Source of the DNA: Sporocytophaga myxococcoides
GTDB lineage: Bacteria > Bacteroidota > Bacteroidia > Cytophagales > Cytophagaceae
NCBI RefSeq assembly: GCF_000775915.1
Contig: NZ_BBLT01000002.1
Coordinates: forward strand, 496,001-560,000
Direction: 5' to 3'
Length of the DNA stretch: 64,000 nucleotides
Both the position numbers and the translations under genes were made by a program. The notes under the pieces are model-generated. The model made no database searches. It had not been told where the DNA came from and was given only the letters and a program-made list of their open reading frames with translations. Positions within the stretch are counted from its first letter, which is position 1. Every line of letters begins with the position of its first letter. Shown here piece by piece: positions 10,182 to 18,291 of the stretch.

Positions 10182-12602
10182 ATGAAAAGGAACATCTACA
10201 GTTTGATCTGTATTATTTTGTTTTTCGCATCTTTTACAAAAGCGAATGGTCAAAGTCGTGCTGTGAAAAAACTAGAGCAAGAAGCAACTAGTTATTACCA
10301 GACGGAGCAATTCCAAAAAGCTTTAGTATTATATGAAAGATTGGACAGCTTAAAACCCGGAGATGCTGAAATTCCATACCGTATAGGAGTTTGCAAGTTT
10401 AATCTTCAACATAGAAGAGAATCTTTACCTTATTTTCAGAGAGCTCAAAATCAAGGCTATTCGTTTTTAGATTTAAATTATTATTTGGGAAGAATTTCTC
10501 ATTTAAATCATCAGTTTGATGAAGCTATAAATTATTATAAAAGTTATCAGATCTCATTAAGTGATACCCTTACTGCAAAAACTAAAGTTAAAGACAGACT
10601 TCCAGTTGAAGAGTACATAGAAATGTGTCAGATCGGAAAAGAACTTGTAAAAGACACATTGACCCTTGAGGTTAAAAACATGGGACCTGGAATTAACAGT
10701 TCTTATCCGGATATTGTACCATTGACATCAGCTGATGGTTCTACTCTTGTATTCACTTCCAGAAGAGCAAGTACTACAGGTGGGAAAATTGATATTCAGG
10801 ATAATCATTATTACGAAGATATTTATATAAGTTATAAGGATTCTTTGGGGAAATGGAGAACTCCTGTAGATCTGGTGTCCTTGAACACAGAATTGCATGA
10901 CGCTTGTATAGGAATATCACCTGATGGGCATAAACTATTTCTTTATAGATCTCACATAGGTAAAGTCAGAAGTGGTAGTATTATGGTAAGTACTCTTGAA
11001 GGAAATCATTGGTCTGAGCCCATACTACTGGATGAGAGCTTTAACAACATTAACTGGGAGCCCGGAGCAACTATTGCAATAGCTGCAGATGAAAAAACTA
11101 TTTTCTTCAGCAGTGACCGCTTGGGTGGTTTTGGAGGGAGTGACATTTATGGTGTAAGAATGGATGCTTCTGGAAAGTGGGGACAACCTTATAACCTTGG
11201 AAGAAAGATTAACTCCGAATTTGACGAAAAACCTACTTATTTAAGCATAGATAATAAAACACTTTTTTTCTCCTCAAATGGGCATAAATCAATGGGTGGT
11301 TTTGATATACTGACTTCAGTTTATGATGATGTAAATAAGGAGTGGTCAACTCCGGAAAATGCGGGGTATCCTATTAATACAGCTGATGATGAAGATAACT
11401 TTATCTGGTCTGCAGATGGTACCAAGGGGTATTTTTCATCTTCCAGACCTGATAGTTATGGAGAATCTGATATTTATGTAATTAATAGACCGCATCCTAC
11501 TTCTAATCTTGCTCTGGTAAAAGGAACAGTGCTGGATGAAGAAACAGGGAAACCAGTTTCAGCAACTATATCAGTTGTGAATAATAATAATCAGGAAAAA
11601 ATAGGATTTTATAATTCCAATTCACTTACCGGACAGTATACTTTAGCGTTGCCTCATGGAACTAATTATGGAATAACAGTAGAAGCTAACGGATATATGT
11701 TTCATTCTGAAAATATCAATATAGATACTAAAAACCCATTTTTTGAGATTACAAAAAATATAAAGTTGGAGTCTCTCAAAGCTGGAAATTCTATTGTGCT
11801 AAACAACATGTTCTTTGACTTTAATAAATCAGAACTAAAAAAAGAATCTAAGTCAGAATTAGAAAGATTGGTGACTTTCTTAAAAGAACACCCAGAGTTG
11901 AAAATAGAATTGTCTGGACATACGGATAATGTAGGAAAGGCTAAGTATAATAAAAAATTATCTGAAAAAAGAGCGACAGCAGTATTGAAGTATCTTGCCG
12001 AGAAAGGAATTGGTAAAAGAAGAATGGTAGCTAAAGGTTATGGTTCTACAATGCCTATAAGTACAAATGAAAATGAAAGAGGCCGGCAGTTGAATAGAAG
12101 AACTGAAATGAAAATACTCGATAATGATATGGTGGTATTGAACAGATATCAAGATATTCAGATAAATTATGCTATTCAAAATCAGGCACATTTAAATAAT
12201 CCACCTGTAAAAGAAGTGCAGTCCGGTGACGTTCCTACAAAAAGTTCTCCAGCTGTTGGAAGTGTTTTAAAGCCTAAAGTTCATTTCACTTACAATTCCT
12301 ATCAGGCACTTACAGAATATTCTACACAAAAAGTAATGGAAGTAGTGAAGATGATGAAAGAGTATCCCAAAATGAAAATTAAGATTTGTGCATATGCTGA
12401 TCCTATAGGAAGCTCTACATACAACCAGCAATTGTCTGAAAAAAGGGCTCAGACGATCATGAATTTTATGATTAAAGAAGGGATTGAAAAGGACAGGCTT
12501 ACGATTGAAAGTCTTGGTGAGCAAAAGGGAGTAATACAAAGCAATGATAAAAAAGAGAATTTGGTAAACAGAAGGGTTGAATTCATTGTAATTGGCGAGT
12601 AA
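10182..12602 (+). CDS. PorE-like TPR/PD40/OmpA protein with two OmpA domains
   Basis: A secreted envelope protein of 806 aa. The start ATG 10182 gives a clean signal peptide (MKRNIYSLICIILFFASF...NGQ); an in-frame TTG/ATG further upstream gives none. Order: TPR-like helices (~30-150), PD40/WD40-like blades with repeated FFSS..GG..DIY motifs (~190-440), a carboxypeptidase-regulatory-like domain (~445-530), OmpA domain 1 (~540-660, GHTDNVG, LSEKRA, NRRTE) and OmpA domain 2 (~700-806, ADPIG, LSEKRA, NRRVEF). The first four domains match the PorE architecture of the type IX secretion apparatus. The second OmpA domain is an addition. Paralogues with other roles exist, so a PorE function is only an inference. 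Confidence 0.85.
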   Translation: MKRNIYSLICIILFFASFTKANGQSRAVKKLEQEATSYYQTEQFQKALVLYERLDSLKPGDAEIPYRIGVCKFNLQHRRESLPYFQRAQNQGYSFLDLNYYLGRISHLNHQFDEAINYYKSYQISLSDTLTAKTKVKDRLPVEEYIEMCQIGKELVKDTLTLEVKNMGPGINSSYPDIVPLTSADGSTLVFTSRRASTTGGKIDIQDNHYYEDIYISYKDSLGKWRTPVDLVSLNTELHDACIGISPDGHKLFLYRSHIGKVRSGSIMVSTLEGNHWSEPILLDESFNNINWEPGATIAIAADEKTIFFSSDRLGGFGGSDIYGVRMDASGKWGQPYNLGRKINSEFDEKPTYLSIDNKTLFFSSNGHKSMGGFDILTSVYDDVNKEWSTPENAGYPINTADDEDNFIWSADGTKGYFSSSRPDSYGESDIYVINRPHPTSNLALVKGTVLDEETGKPVSATISVVNNNNQEKIGFYNSNSLTGQYTLALPHGTNYGITVEANGYMFHSENINIDTKNPFFEITKNIKLESLKAGNSIVLNNMFFDFNKSELKKESKSELERLVTFLKEHPELKIELSGHTDNVGKAKYNKKLSEKRATAVLKYLAEKGIGKRRMVAKGYGSTMPISTNENERGRQLNRRTEMKILDNDMVVLNRYQDIQINYAIQNQAHLNNPPVKEVQSGDVPTKSSPAVGSVLKPKVHFTYNSYQALTEYSTQKVMEVVKMMKEYPKMKIKICAYADPIGSSTYNQQLSEKRAQTIMNFMIKEGIEKDRLTIESLGEQKGVIQSNDKKENLVNRRVEFIVIGE

Positions 12603-12613
12603 AGAGATTTCTC

Positions 12614-12658
12614 AAAAAAAGAAGAGGCTGATTCATTAAAATCAGCCTCTTCTTTTTT
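12614..12658. terminator. Bidirectional terminator between convergent genes
   Basis: A long perfect stem AAAAAAGAAGAGGCTGATT / AATCAGCCTCTTCTTTTTT around a CATTAA loop. A-runs on one side and T-runs on the other let it stop both the OmpA gene (plus) and the small minus-strand pair. Confidence 0.93.
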
Positions 12659-12842
12659 ACCAATTTTTATCTTTCGTTACATACGAAGGATTAAAGCTAA
12701 AGCAAACACCTGCGTAATAATCTTCTCTTAAAGAATTAAACAGATGTACGAAGATAGTCTCTCCTAGTTCAAGGATTTCACACAATTGCCCTTTATAATT
12801 TACAACGATATCAGACAACTCTCTCTTCTTATCTTTCTCCAT
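12657..12842 (-). CDS. Small conserved-looking protein, paralogue of its upstream neighbour
   Basis: I do not recognise the family. The 61-aa product starts MEKDKKRELS. ATG 12842 is chosen over an upstream in-frame ATG at 12890 because AAGGGTGAT lies just before it. The core KGQLCEILELGETIFVHLF..LRE.YYAGVCFSFNPSYVTK is clearly homologous to the gene just upstream. It has no signal peptide or membrane helix and looks like a small beta-rich domain. It ends inside the shared terminator. Confidence 0.7.
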   Translation of the reverse strand: MEKDKKRELSDIVVNYKGQLCEILELGETIFVHLFNSLREDYYAGVCFSFNPSYVTKDKNW

Positions 12843-12886
12843 ATCACCCTTTTTTCTATAAAAACAATGACATAGAAAAGAAGGTG

Positions 12887-13087
12887 TCATTTTTTCCTTT
12901 TGGTCTCAAACTTAGGATTAAAGGCGAAGCAAATCCCATAAATCAAGTGTTCGCGAAGACAATTAAATTTTATTTCTACTGTTTCCCCCTCAAAGGCGAT
13001 CATCTCACATAATTCTCCTTTATTATTTATGCATAGTTTTGAGAACAATCTTTCCGACAAGTAATCTCTATCATAATAGTGGTGCAT
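12887..13087 (-). CDS. Small protein, paralogue of the downstream gene
   Basis: A 66-aa product of unknown family starting MHHYYDRDYLS. The start at 13087 is supported by a strong GAGGAGG sequence about 7 bp upstream, which is rare in this phylum. The shared core is KGELCEMI..EGETVEIKFN.LREHLIYGICFAFNP.FETK. The conserved Cys of LCE, the LRE and the GxCFxFNP motif are common to both copies. It is transcribed toward its paralogue, about 44 bp apart, so the two form a tandem-duplication operon. Confidence 0.7.
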   Translation of the reverse strand: MHHYYDRDYLSERLFSKLCINNKGELCEMIAFEGETVEIKFNCLREHLIYGICFAFNPKFETKRKK

Positions 13088-13159
13088 AATGCCCTCCTCA
13101 GTTTCCGTTTTAAAAAAATAACTCAATATTCTGGAAGAAAGTTATAAGGGTGCATATTG

Positions 13160-13218
13160 TTGCTCTTTTAGCTAACACTACTGTATGATCAAAGTATTAT
13201 GTTCAATTTGCTCTTTTA
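13160..13218 (+). repeat. Direct repeat TTGCTCTTTTA in the intergenic region
   Basis: TTGCTCTTTTA occurs at 13160-13170 and again at 13208-13218, 48 bp apart, in the 259-bp gap between the divergent small genes. A related TTTGCTCTTA lies in the hairpin downstream of the next gene. Nothing else was recognised in this gap. Confidence 0.45.
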
Positions 13219-13346
13219 CCCGTGGATAAGCTAATTGATTTTTCTATTAAAGGGATAATTAGAAGAAATAAGAACTTTCTACAAATTGTTTCGGAATAAC
13301 TTTCATAAATTTTCAGAAGTTACTTTAAGTAAGGAGAAATGAAGGG

Positions 13347-13604
13347 ATGAGAATTATGAAAAATAATATAGTTATTGGGTTGATGATTACACTTTCTTTA
13401 GGTTGGGGGGGAGCAACTCAAACTTTTGCATACTCTCAAAAAGAAGCGAGTGAAGTTTCCCCATTAAAAGGGCCGAAAAAGATGAAAAAGAATCTTTTTA
13501 AAAGGAAAAAGAAAAGATATAAAAATAACACCGTTGTAAAAATAAAAAGGAGTGGAAAAGGTCCTAATAGAGGGAGAAGAAATTACTCAAGTAATTTTAG
13601 ATAA
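13347..13604 (+). CDS. Small secreted, strongly basic protein
   Basis: An 85-aa protein of unknown function. A signal peptide (MRIMKNNIVIGLMITLSLGWGGATQTFAYS) is followed by a ~55-residue mature part full of Lys and Arg (KKMKKNLFKRKKKRYKNN, GKGPNRGRRNYSS). AAGGAG 10 bp upstream supports the start at 13347 rather than the in-frame ATG at 13356. The composition suggests binding to polyanions (LPS, DNA, polysaccharide) or a cationic peptide, but this is a guess. Confidence 0.65.
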   Translation: MRIMKNNIVIGLMITLSLGWGGATQTFAYSQKEASEVSPLKGPKKMKKNLFKRKKKRYKNNTVVKIKRSGKGPNRGRRNYSSNFR

Positions 13605-13637
13605 GAGCAAATGGGGTAATTCCCCATTTTGCTCTTA
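13602..13637 (+). terminator. Hairpin after the basic secreted protein gene
   Basis: TAAGAGCAAATGGGG pairs with CCCCATTTTGCTCTTA (one bulged T) around a TAATT loop. No long T-tract follows, so it is a weaker terminator or an mRNA-stabilising hairpin. Confidence 0.6.
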
Positions 13638-13646
13638 AAGAGTTTA

Positions 13647-14195
13647 TTACCAATCTTCTGATTTTTTTTCTGCAGCTGCAGGAGCTCCTGCAAGCTCTTG
13701 TTTGAGGCTGTTTACTGTAGCCTGAGCAGATTCAGCCGATTTTGTTTTGATGGTACTCCAACCCGCAGGAACCAAAGTGTATTTGCCACACTGTGGTAGT
13801 TCATTTTCAAGTTTACCACCATTCCCTTTCGGAGATTCATGTACAAAGTCAACCAGCTCATATTTGTACTTACCGTCTTTCACTGAAATAGAAAAAAGAT
13901 AGTTGACTGTTCCTGAATGGTTCATTCCTCTCATCGGACTGGGATACTGAACACCAAAATGTCCTTTTGCGACAAATTTGCCCTCTGCTTTAGAATCCGT
14001 TACTTGTTTGAATCCATTAGCAAGCGCCCAATTTTTAGCTTTCAGATATAGATCATCTTTTTTGGCTCCATCTACCTGGACAACCTCTGTATAAGTTATT
14101 TTTTTAGTTTCAGCATCTATTGGAAGCTGATTCTGAGCTATCAAATTGCTGATCATGAGCAATGAAAGAGCAAATGAGAATAGGACTTTTTTCAT
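13647..14195 (-). CDS. Secreted DUF4468-like protein
   Basis: A 182-aa exported protein. The start at 14195 (MKKVLFSFALSLLMISNLIAQ) gives a classic signal peptide; the upstream in-frame ATG at 14222 overlaps the promoter. The mature part begins PIDAETKKITYTEVVQVDGAKKDDLYLKA, the pattern of DUF4468 proteins (a TBP-like fold found in Bacteroidota). Two lone cysteines are not obviously paired. The C-terminus is Ala/Lys-rich. The function of the family is unknown. Confidence 0.7.
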   Translation of the reverse strand: MKKVLFSFALSLLMISNLIAQNQLPIDAETKKITYTEVVQVDGAKKDDLYLKAKNWALANGFKQVTDSKAEGKFVAKGHFGVQYPSPMRGMNHSGTVNYLFSISVKDGKYKYELVDFVHESPKGNGGKLENELPQCGKYTLVPAGWSTIKTKSAESAQATVNSLKQELAGAPAAAEKKSEDW

Positions 14196-14219
14196 CTTAA
14201 TACCTGTTTGTGGATTTAA

Positions 14220-14227
14220 CAAAGATA
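14220..14227 (-). promoter_or_regulatory. Bacteroidota-type -7 promoter element
   Basis: On the minus strand it reads TATCTTTG, a perfect TAnnTTTG. It lies about 25 bp upstream of the signal-peptide start of the DUF4468-like gene and supports that start choice. No clear -33 TTG is present. Confidence 0.6.
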
Positions 14228-14382
14228 AATTTTAATAATTTAAATAAAAAGACGGACTGGTTTGATAAGGCTAATAATTTATTTCTTGTTGTTTTTGTTT
14301 TGTTTTTTATTGAAATAATTATATATTTTAAACAAAAACGAAATAATGTTGTAAAATATTTGTAAACTAACCAAGGATAAAA

Positions 14383-14577
14383 ATGAAAGAAACTAAACTT
14401 ACCTACTCATTTTTCCTCTCGCTAATTTCGTTTGTTGCTCTGTTTGTTTTTATTGTAGGCCTTTCGATTTTGCTTCGAGTGCTTTCTTTTGGAAGGTATA
14501 AATTTAATTATCCATTAAAATATTTAAAGAAATACATCGAAGCCCAGCAAAACGTTAATGTCTTTGATGGTTTTTAA
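14383..14577 (+). CDS. Small single-pass membrane protein
   Basis: A 64-aa protein of unknown family. One long hydrophobic helix (about residues 8-35, SFFLSLISFVALFVFIVGLSILL) is followed by a basic, aromatic tail (FGRYKFNYPLKYLKKYIEA). The upstream 150 bp are extremely AT-rich. It is 44 bp before the next short gene on the same strand. Confidence 0.55.
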   Translation: MKETKLTYSFFLSLISFVALFVFIVGLSILLRVLSFGRYKFNYPLKYLKKYIEAQQNVNVFDGF

Positions 14578-14608
14578 TTTATATGAGAAATCTATCATTA
14601 CTTTCTTG

Positions 14609-14616
14609 TAATTTTG
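14609..14616 (+). promoter_or_regulatory. -7 element immediately upstream of a start codon
   Basis: TAATTTTG matches TAnnTTTG exactly and ends only 4 bp before the ATG at 14621. The expected transcription start would be at or next to the start codon, implying a leaderless mRNA. Confidence 0.45.
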
Positions 14617-14620
14617 TAAA

Positions 14621-14869
14621 ATGACTTGGGAGGAGTATTGTATTAGTAAAAAAATTGATTCTAAGGCTTTTAAGGAATATGATCCTTTAAAATGGCAGGA
14701 ATTGAAAGAAATCTTTGAGCAGGTTCATCCGAACAGCTTTACAGAACAAAAGAAATTTTTAATTAATGATATTCGCAGAAGATTTTTACTTCAGGAAGTT
14801 GTGGAAAAAAAATCTGACGAAGCAATTGTTAAAAAGGTTGCCCTTCCATTTATGAAAAAGAAGGAATAG
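14621..14869 (+). CDS. Small conserved-looking soluble protein
   Basis: An 82-aa helical protein starting MTWEEYCISKKIDSKAF. The pattern W.EL...F...HP.SFT.QKKFLIN.IRRRFLL suggests a compact helical domain. It has no signal peptide and no recognised family. The tail is Lys-rich (FMKKKE). It converges with cdaA, three bases apart. Confidence 0.6.
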   Translation: MTWEEYCISKKIDSKAFKEYDPLKWQELKEIFEQVHPNSFTEQKKFLINDIRRRFLLQEVVEKKSDEAIVKKVALPFMKKKE

Positions 14870-14872
14870 ACT

Positions 14873-15715
14873 TTAATTTTCTATTTCCTCTTTTTCACCC
14901 TCTTTTATTTTTTCCTCATCTTCAAATAAATAAAAGTGGAGCTTTTGTTTCAATTCTGATTTTGAAAGATTGGTATGTATTTTACCATTAATTGCCAACG
15001 AAATCTGACCTGTTTCTTCAGAAACAATTAAAACTATACTATCTGTAACTTCAGTAAGGCCGATTGCAGCTCTATGTCTAAGACCCAGGTGGGCAGGTAA
15101 ATCTGTGTTTTCACTAACAGGCAGGATACATCGGGCTGCCTTAATTCGGTTATTTGCGATAATAACTGCGCCATCATGGAGAGGACTATTTTTTTGAAAG
15201 ATAGCAATTAGCAATCTTTTAGAAATCAGTGCATCCATTAAATCGCCTGATTCCGCATAGAACTTCAATTCTGAACTTTTCGCAAATACAATTAAAGCTC
15301 CTGTATTAGTTCCTCCCAATATTTTAGCACTTTCAATTACCGGATTTAAATTGAGGCCATCGGCATTGGGCTGAGAATTTTTTTTCCAGAGAAGTCCCTT
15401 TAAGAAAGATCTGTTAAATGCTGTTGTTTTCCCGATGATGATTAAAAATTTTCGAATTTCCTGCTGAAATAAGATAAGTGCGGCAATGACACCAACTCCA
15501 ATAAACTGACCCAAAATGGCAGTCAATAATTCCATTTTAGCAGCTTTTACAACGAGATAAATAAGATAAATAGAAAGAAATCCCAGAAAGATTTTTACAG
15601 CGATACTTCCTTTTAATAATTTGTATAGTTGGTAAAGCAAGAAACTAACAAGCAGGATATCAAGGATATCTATCCAGCTAATTTCTAAGAATCCTATTTT
15701 ATACAATAATGTCAA
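14873..15715 (-). CDS. cdaA: Diadenylate cyclase CdaA (DacA)
   Basis: A membrane-bound diadenylate cyclase that makes the second messenger c-di-AMP from two ATP. Three N-terminal transmembrane helices (about 15-33, 39-58, 66-85) precede the DisA_N domain with the catalytic DGA (D181-A183) and RHR (213-215) motifs. The only possible start near the first helix is TTG 15715, which overlaps the folP TGA stop by four bases, so it is translationally coupled. A folP-cdaA pair recurs in Bacteroidota. Confidence 0.93.
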   Translation of the reverse strand: MTLLYKIGFLEISWIDILDILLVSFLLYQLYKLLKGSIAVKIFLGFLSIYLIYLVVKAAKMELLTAILGQFIGVGVIAALILFQQEIRKFLIIIGKTTAFNRSFLKGLLWKKNSQPNADGLNLNPVIESAKILGGTNTGALIVFAKSSELKFYAESGDLMDALISKRLLIAIFQKNSPLHDGAVIIANNRIKAARCILPVSENTDLPAHLGLRHRAAIGLTEVTDSIVLIVSEETGQISLAINGKIHTNLSKSELKQKLHFYLFEDEEKIKEGEKEEIEN

Positions 15716-16566
15716 TTCTTTAATTTTTCTAATAGAGCTATAATTTGCTTAGCTTCCCGGGTATCATGGACTCTGACAATGCTAAGATTTTTTAAGAGTC
15801 CTATGGTATTAACAACAGTGGTGCCGTTTAAAGCTTCTTCCTGAGAAATGTTTAACGTTTTGTATATGAAAGATTTCCTGGAAGCACCTAAAAGGACTGG
15901 TAGATTTAAGGCACTGAAGATATCTAACTGGCTAATCAAATGAAAGTTTTGCAAACTATTTTTAGAAAAACCTATTCCCGGATCTATTATTATATCCCAG
16001 ACCCCCAGGTCATTTAGACGATATATTTTCTCCTGGAAATATTGCAGCATTTCTCCAATCAGATCGTCGTATTGGTTAAGTTTTGCCATGGTTTCCGGAG
16101 AACCTTTCATGTGCATTAAAATATAGGGGAGCTTCAACTCTGCAATAGTTTCAAACATTTTTTCATCTAATTCCCCTCCGGAAATGTCATTTATTATTTC
16201 TGCTCCTTCTGCCGCTGCAATTCTGGCAACTTCAGATCTGAATGTATCTACAGAGACAATACAATCAGGGAACTCTTTTTTTATGATTATTAAGGCCTTG
16301 GTAACTCGTGATTTTTCTTCTTCAATTGATATATTTTCAGCTCCAGGTCTTGATGAATAACCTCCAAGATCGATAATATCAGTTCCGTTTTCCAGCATTG
16401 AGGCGGCCCTTCTGACAATATTTTCAGAAGTAAGATATTTTCCGCCATCATAAAATGAATCAGGGGTTACATTTAGAATCCCCATTATCAATGGACGATT
16501 GGATAAATCAATTAATTTACCTCTAACCAGAAGTGTTTTTTTTGTCTCAAAAATTCTATGTTTCAA
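15712..16566 (-). CDS. folP: Dihydropteroate synthase
   Basis: It condenses p-aminobenzoate with hydroxymethyl-dihydropterin diphosphate in folate synthesis. The 284-aa protein shows IMGILNVTPDSFYDGG (pterin site), DLGGYSSRPGAE, INDISGG, and DPGIGFSK, with a C-terminal RVHD. The frame is closed by TAG two codons upstream of TTG 16566, and no Met occurs before the core, so it must start with TTG. Its promoter lies in the short divergent gap. Confidence 0.95.
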   Translation of the reverse strand: MKHRIFETKKTLLVRGKLIDLSNRPLIMGILNVTPDSFYDGGKYLTSENIVRRAASMLENGTDIIDLGGYSSRPGAENISIEEEKSRVTKALIIIKKEFPDCIVSVDTFRSEVARIAAAEGAEIINDISGGELDEKMFETIAELKLPYILMHMKGSPETMAKLNQYDDLIGEMLQYFQEKIYRLNDLGVWDIIIDPGIGFSKNSLQNFHLISQLDIFSALNLPVLLGASRKSFIYKTLNISQEEALNGTTVVNTIGLLKNLSIVRVHDTREAKQIIALLEKLKN

Positions 16567-16578
16567 ATTCTAGTATTG

Positions 16579-16586
16579 TAAATTTG
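16579..16586 (+). promoter_or_regulatory. -7 element for the DUF1599 gene
   Basis: TAAATTTG, a perfect TAnnTTTG on the plus strand, 32 bp upstream of the TTG start at 16619. It lies back to back with the folP promoter. Confidence 0.55.
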
Positions 16587-16593
16587 ACCTAAA

Positions 16594-16625
16594 CAAAACT
16601 ACTAAATAGAAATCAAAATTGGCAA
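16594..16625 (-). promoter_or_regulatory. folP promoter (-33 TTG and -7 TAGTTTTG)
   Basis: On the minus strand a TTG (16625-16623) is followed after 21 bp by TAGTTTTG (16601-16594). Both the elements and the spacing fit the Bacteroidota consensus. The predicted start is about 20 bp upstream of the folP TTG codon. The -33 element lies within the first codons of the divergent gene. Confidence 0.6.
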
Positions 16626-17176
16626 ACAAGACTGAAAATGAGTATAGGAAGGTAATAAATAAGTGTAAGGACTTATTTATCAAAAAGACGCAGGACTATG
16701 GAACCGCATGGAGAATTTTGCGTTTGCCTTCAATTACAGATCAGATATTTATCAAAGCCCAAAGAATCAGATCAATTCAAGATAAAGGAACTCAAAAAGT
16801 GGCTGAAGATATCAATTCGGAATTTATAGGAATAATAAATTATTGTCTTATCGCAATGATGCAGCTTGGGCTAAAAGATACTGATCCCATGGAGCTTCCC
16901 GCAGAGAAAGTAGCTGAGCTATATGATAAATATTCTGAAGAAACTCTTGAACTTCTGATCAATAAAAATCATGATTACGGAGAAGCCTGGAGGGATATGC
17001 GTGTAAGTTCAATAACAGATATCATTCTTATGAAGTTGTTAAGGGTCAAGCAAATTGAGGATAATAGCGGCAAGACATTGGTTTCTGAGGGTGTTAATGC
17101 CAATTATCAGGATATGCTTAATTATAGTGTGTTTTCTTTAATTAAATCCAACTTCATAGATGGTGAAAATCATTAA
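16619..17176 (+). CDS. DUF1599 protein with internally duplicated domain
   Basis: A 185-aa soluble protein made of two DUF1599 repeats. Repeat 1 (about 10-78) has KTQDYGTAWRILRLPSITD and repeat 2 (about 104-178) has KNHDYGEAWRDMRVSSITD. The pattern DYG.AWR.....SITD......R...I is shared by both. The function of the family is unknown. A TAG four codons upstream and the lack of early Met force a TTG start at 16619. It overlaps the next gene by 17 bp. Confidence 0.85.
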   Translation: MANKTENEYRKVINKCKDLFIKKTQDYGTAWRILRLPSITDQIFIKAQRIRSIQDKGTQKVAEDINSEFIGIINYCLIAMMQLGLKDTDPMELPAEKVAELYDKYSEETLELLINKNHDYGEAWRDMRVSSITDIILMKLLRVKQIEDNSGKTLVSEGVNANYQDMLNYSVFSLIKSNFIDGENH

Positions 17177-18287
17177 TACTATAAGCAGGATCATAGTTGG
17201 CTGCTTGTTTATTTTTTCCGGATTGGTAAAATTGAATGATCCATACGGAACAGCTTTTAAGCTTGAGGAATACTTTCATGTTTTTAGTGCGGATTTTGGA
17301 TCTTTTTTTGAGGTATTTACCCCATATTCATTATTCTTGTCGATTGCCATTGTAGGATTGGAAGTGATTCTGGGTATAGCATTATTGCTTAATTACAGGA
17401 TGAAACAAACAACATGGATACTTTTGCTTTTAATAGTGTTTTTCACATTCTTAACATTTTATTCCTTTTATTTTGATAAAGTGAAAGAATGTGGATGCTT
17501 CGGAACCTTGATCGTTTTAACCCCAAAACAGTCCTTCATCAAGGATCTTATTCTTCTGTTTTTCATTCTAATAATATTTTTCCTGGGAAGAAATCAAGTT
17601 TCTGTTTTTAATACTTTAAAAGGAGATTTATTGATGCTAATCGTTTCGTTTGTGACTTTCTATACCGGATATCATGCTGCGAATCATTTACCATATTTTG
17701 ATCTTCTGAATTTTAAAGTGGGGAACAATATACCTCAATTAATGAAAGCAGAAGAAACTCCGAAATACAAGTTTATCCTGTCTAAAGGAGGTAAGGAATT
17801 CGAGTTTTTACAAGAAAACTATCCTTCTGATACCTCGTATAAGTTTGTCAGGTATGAGCTTTTGAATAAAGACACAACCAAACTTGTCCCTAAAATTATT
17901 GGATTTAATGTTGATAGCGACGAAGGTGACAAAACCAAAGAAATTCTGACAGGTAAAAGATTACTAATTACAATACCTGACGTGAATAAAGCTTTTAAGA
18001 ATTGTGAAGGAGGATGTGTTGAAAAATTAAGGAATTTGATAACTCAATCAGAAAAAATGGGATTTTCACCGGTTATTTTAACCGAACCTGGTTCTTCAGA
18101 TGTAATGGAGGCATTCAGACATGAGTTACAGCTTGCGGTACCATATTATTTCATGGATGATGTCATTTTGAAAATGATGGTGAGGTCAAATCCGGGGATA
18201 TTGGTGTTGAAAGATGGAACAGTGCTCGAAAAATGGCACTATAATGATATTCCCGATAGTGATAAATTAAAAATGCTACAGAAGTAG
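17160..18287 (+). CDS. DoxX/MauE-like membrane protein, BT_3928 type
   Basis: A 375-aa membrane protein. The N-terminal four-helix DoxX-like domain (about 1-140) begins ISRIIVGCLFIFSGLVKLNDPYG and carries the CGCFG motif, as in MauE-type proteins thought to handle disulfides. A fifth helix (~157-172) leads to a C-terminal domain resembling a thioredoxin fold with a C..GC pair (NCEGGCVEKL). The start overlaps the DUF1599 gene. The likely role is periplasmic redox or thiol chemistry, inferred from the family. Confidence 0.8.
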   Translation: MVKIINTISRIIVGCLFIFSGLVKLNDPYGTAFKLEEYFHVFSADFGSFFEVFTPYSLFLSIAIVGLEVILGIALLLNYRMKQTTWILLLLIVFFTFLTFYSFYFDKVKECGCFGTLIVLTPKQSFIKDLILLFFILIIFFLGRNQVSVFNTLKGDLLMLIVSFVTFYTGYHAANHLPYFDLLNFKVGNNIPQLMKAEETPKYKFILSKGGKEFEFLQENYPSDTSYKFVRYELLNKDTTKLVPKIIGFNVDSDEGDKTKEILTGKRLLITIPDVNKAFKNCEGGCVEKLRNLITQSEKMGFSPVILTEPGSSDVMEAFRHELQLAVPYYFMDDVILKMMVRSNPGILVLKDGTVLEKWHYNDIPDSDKLKMLQK

Positions 18288-18291
18288 GTAA

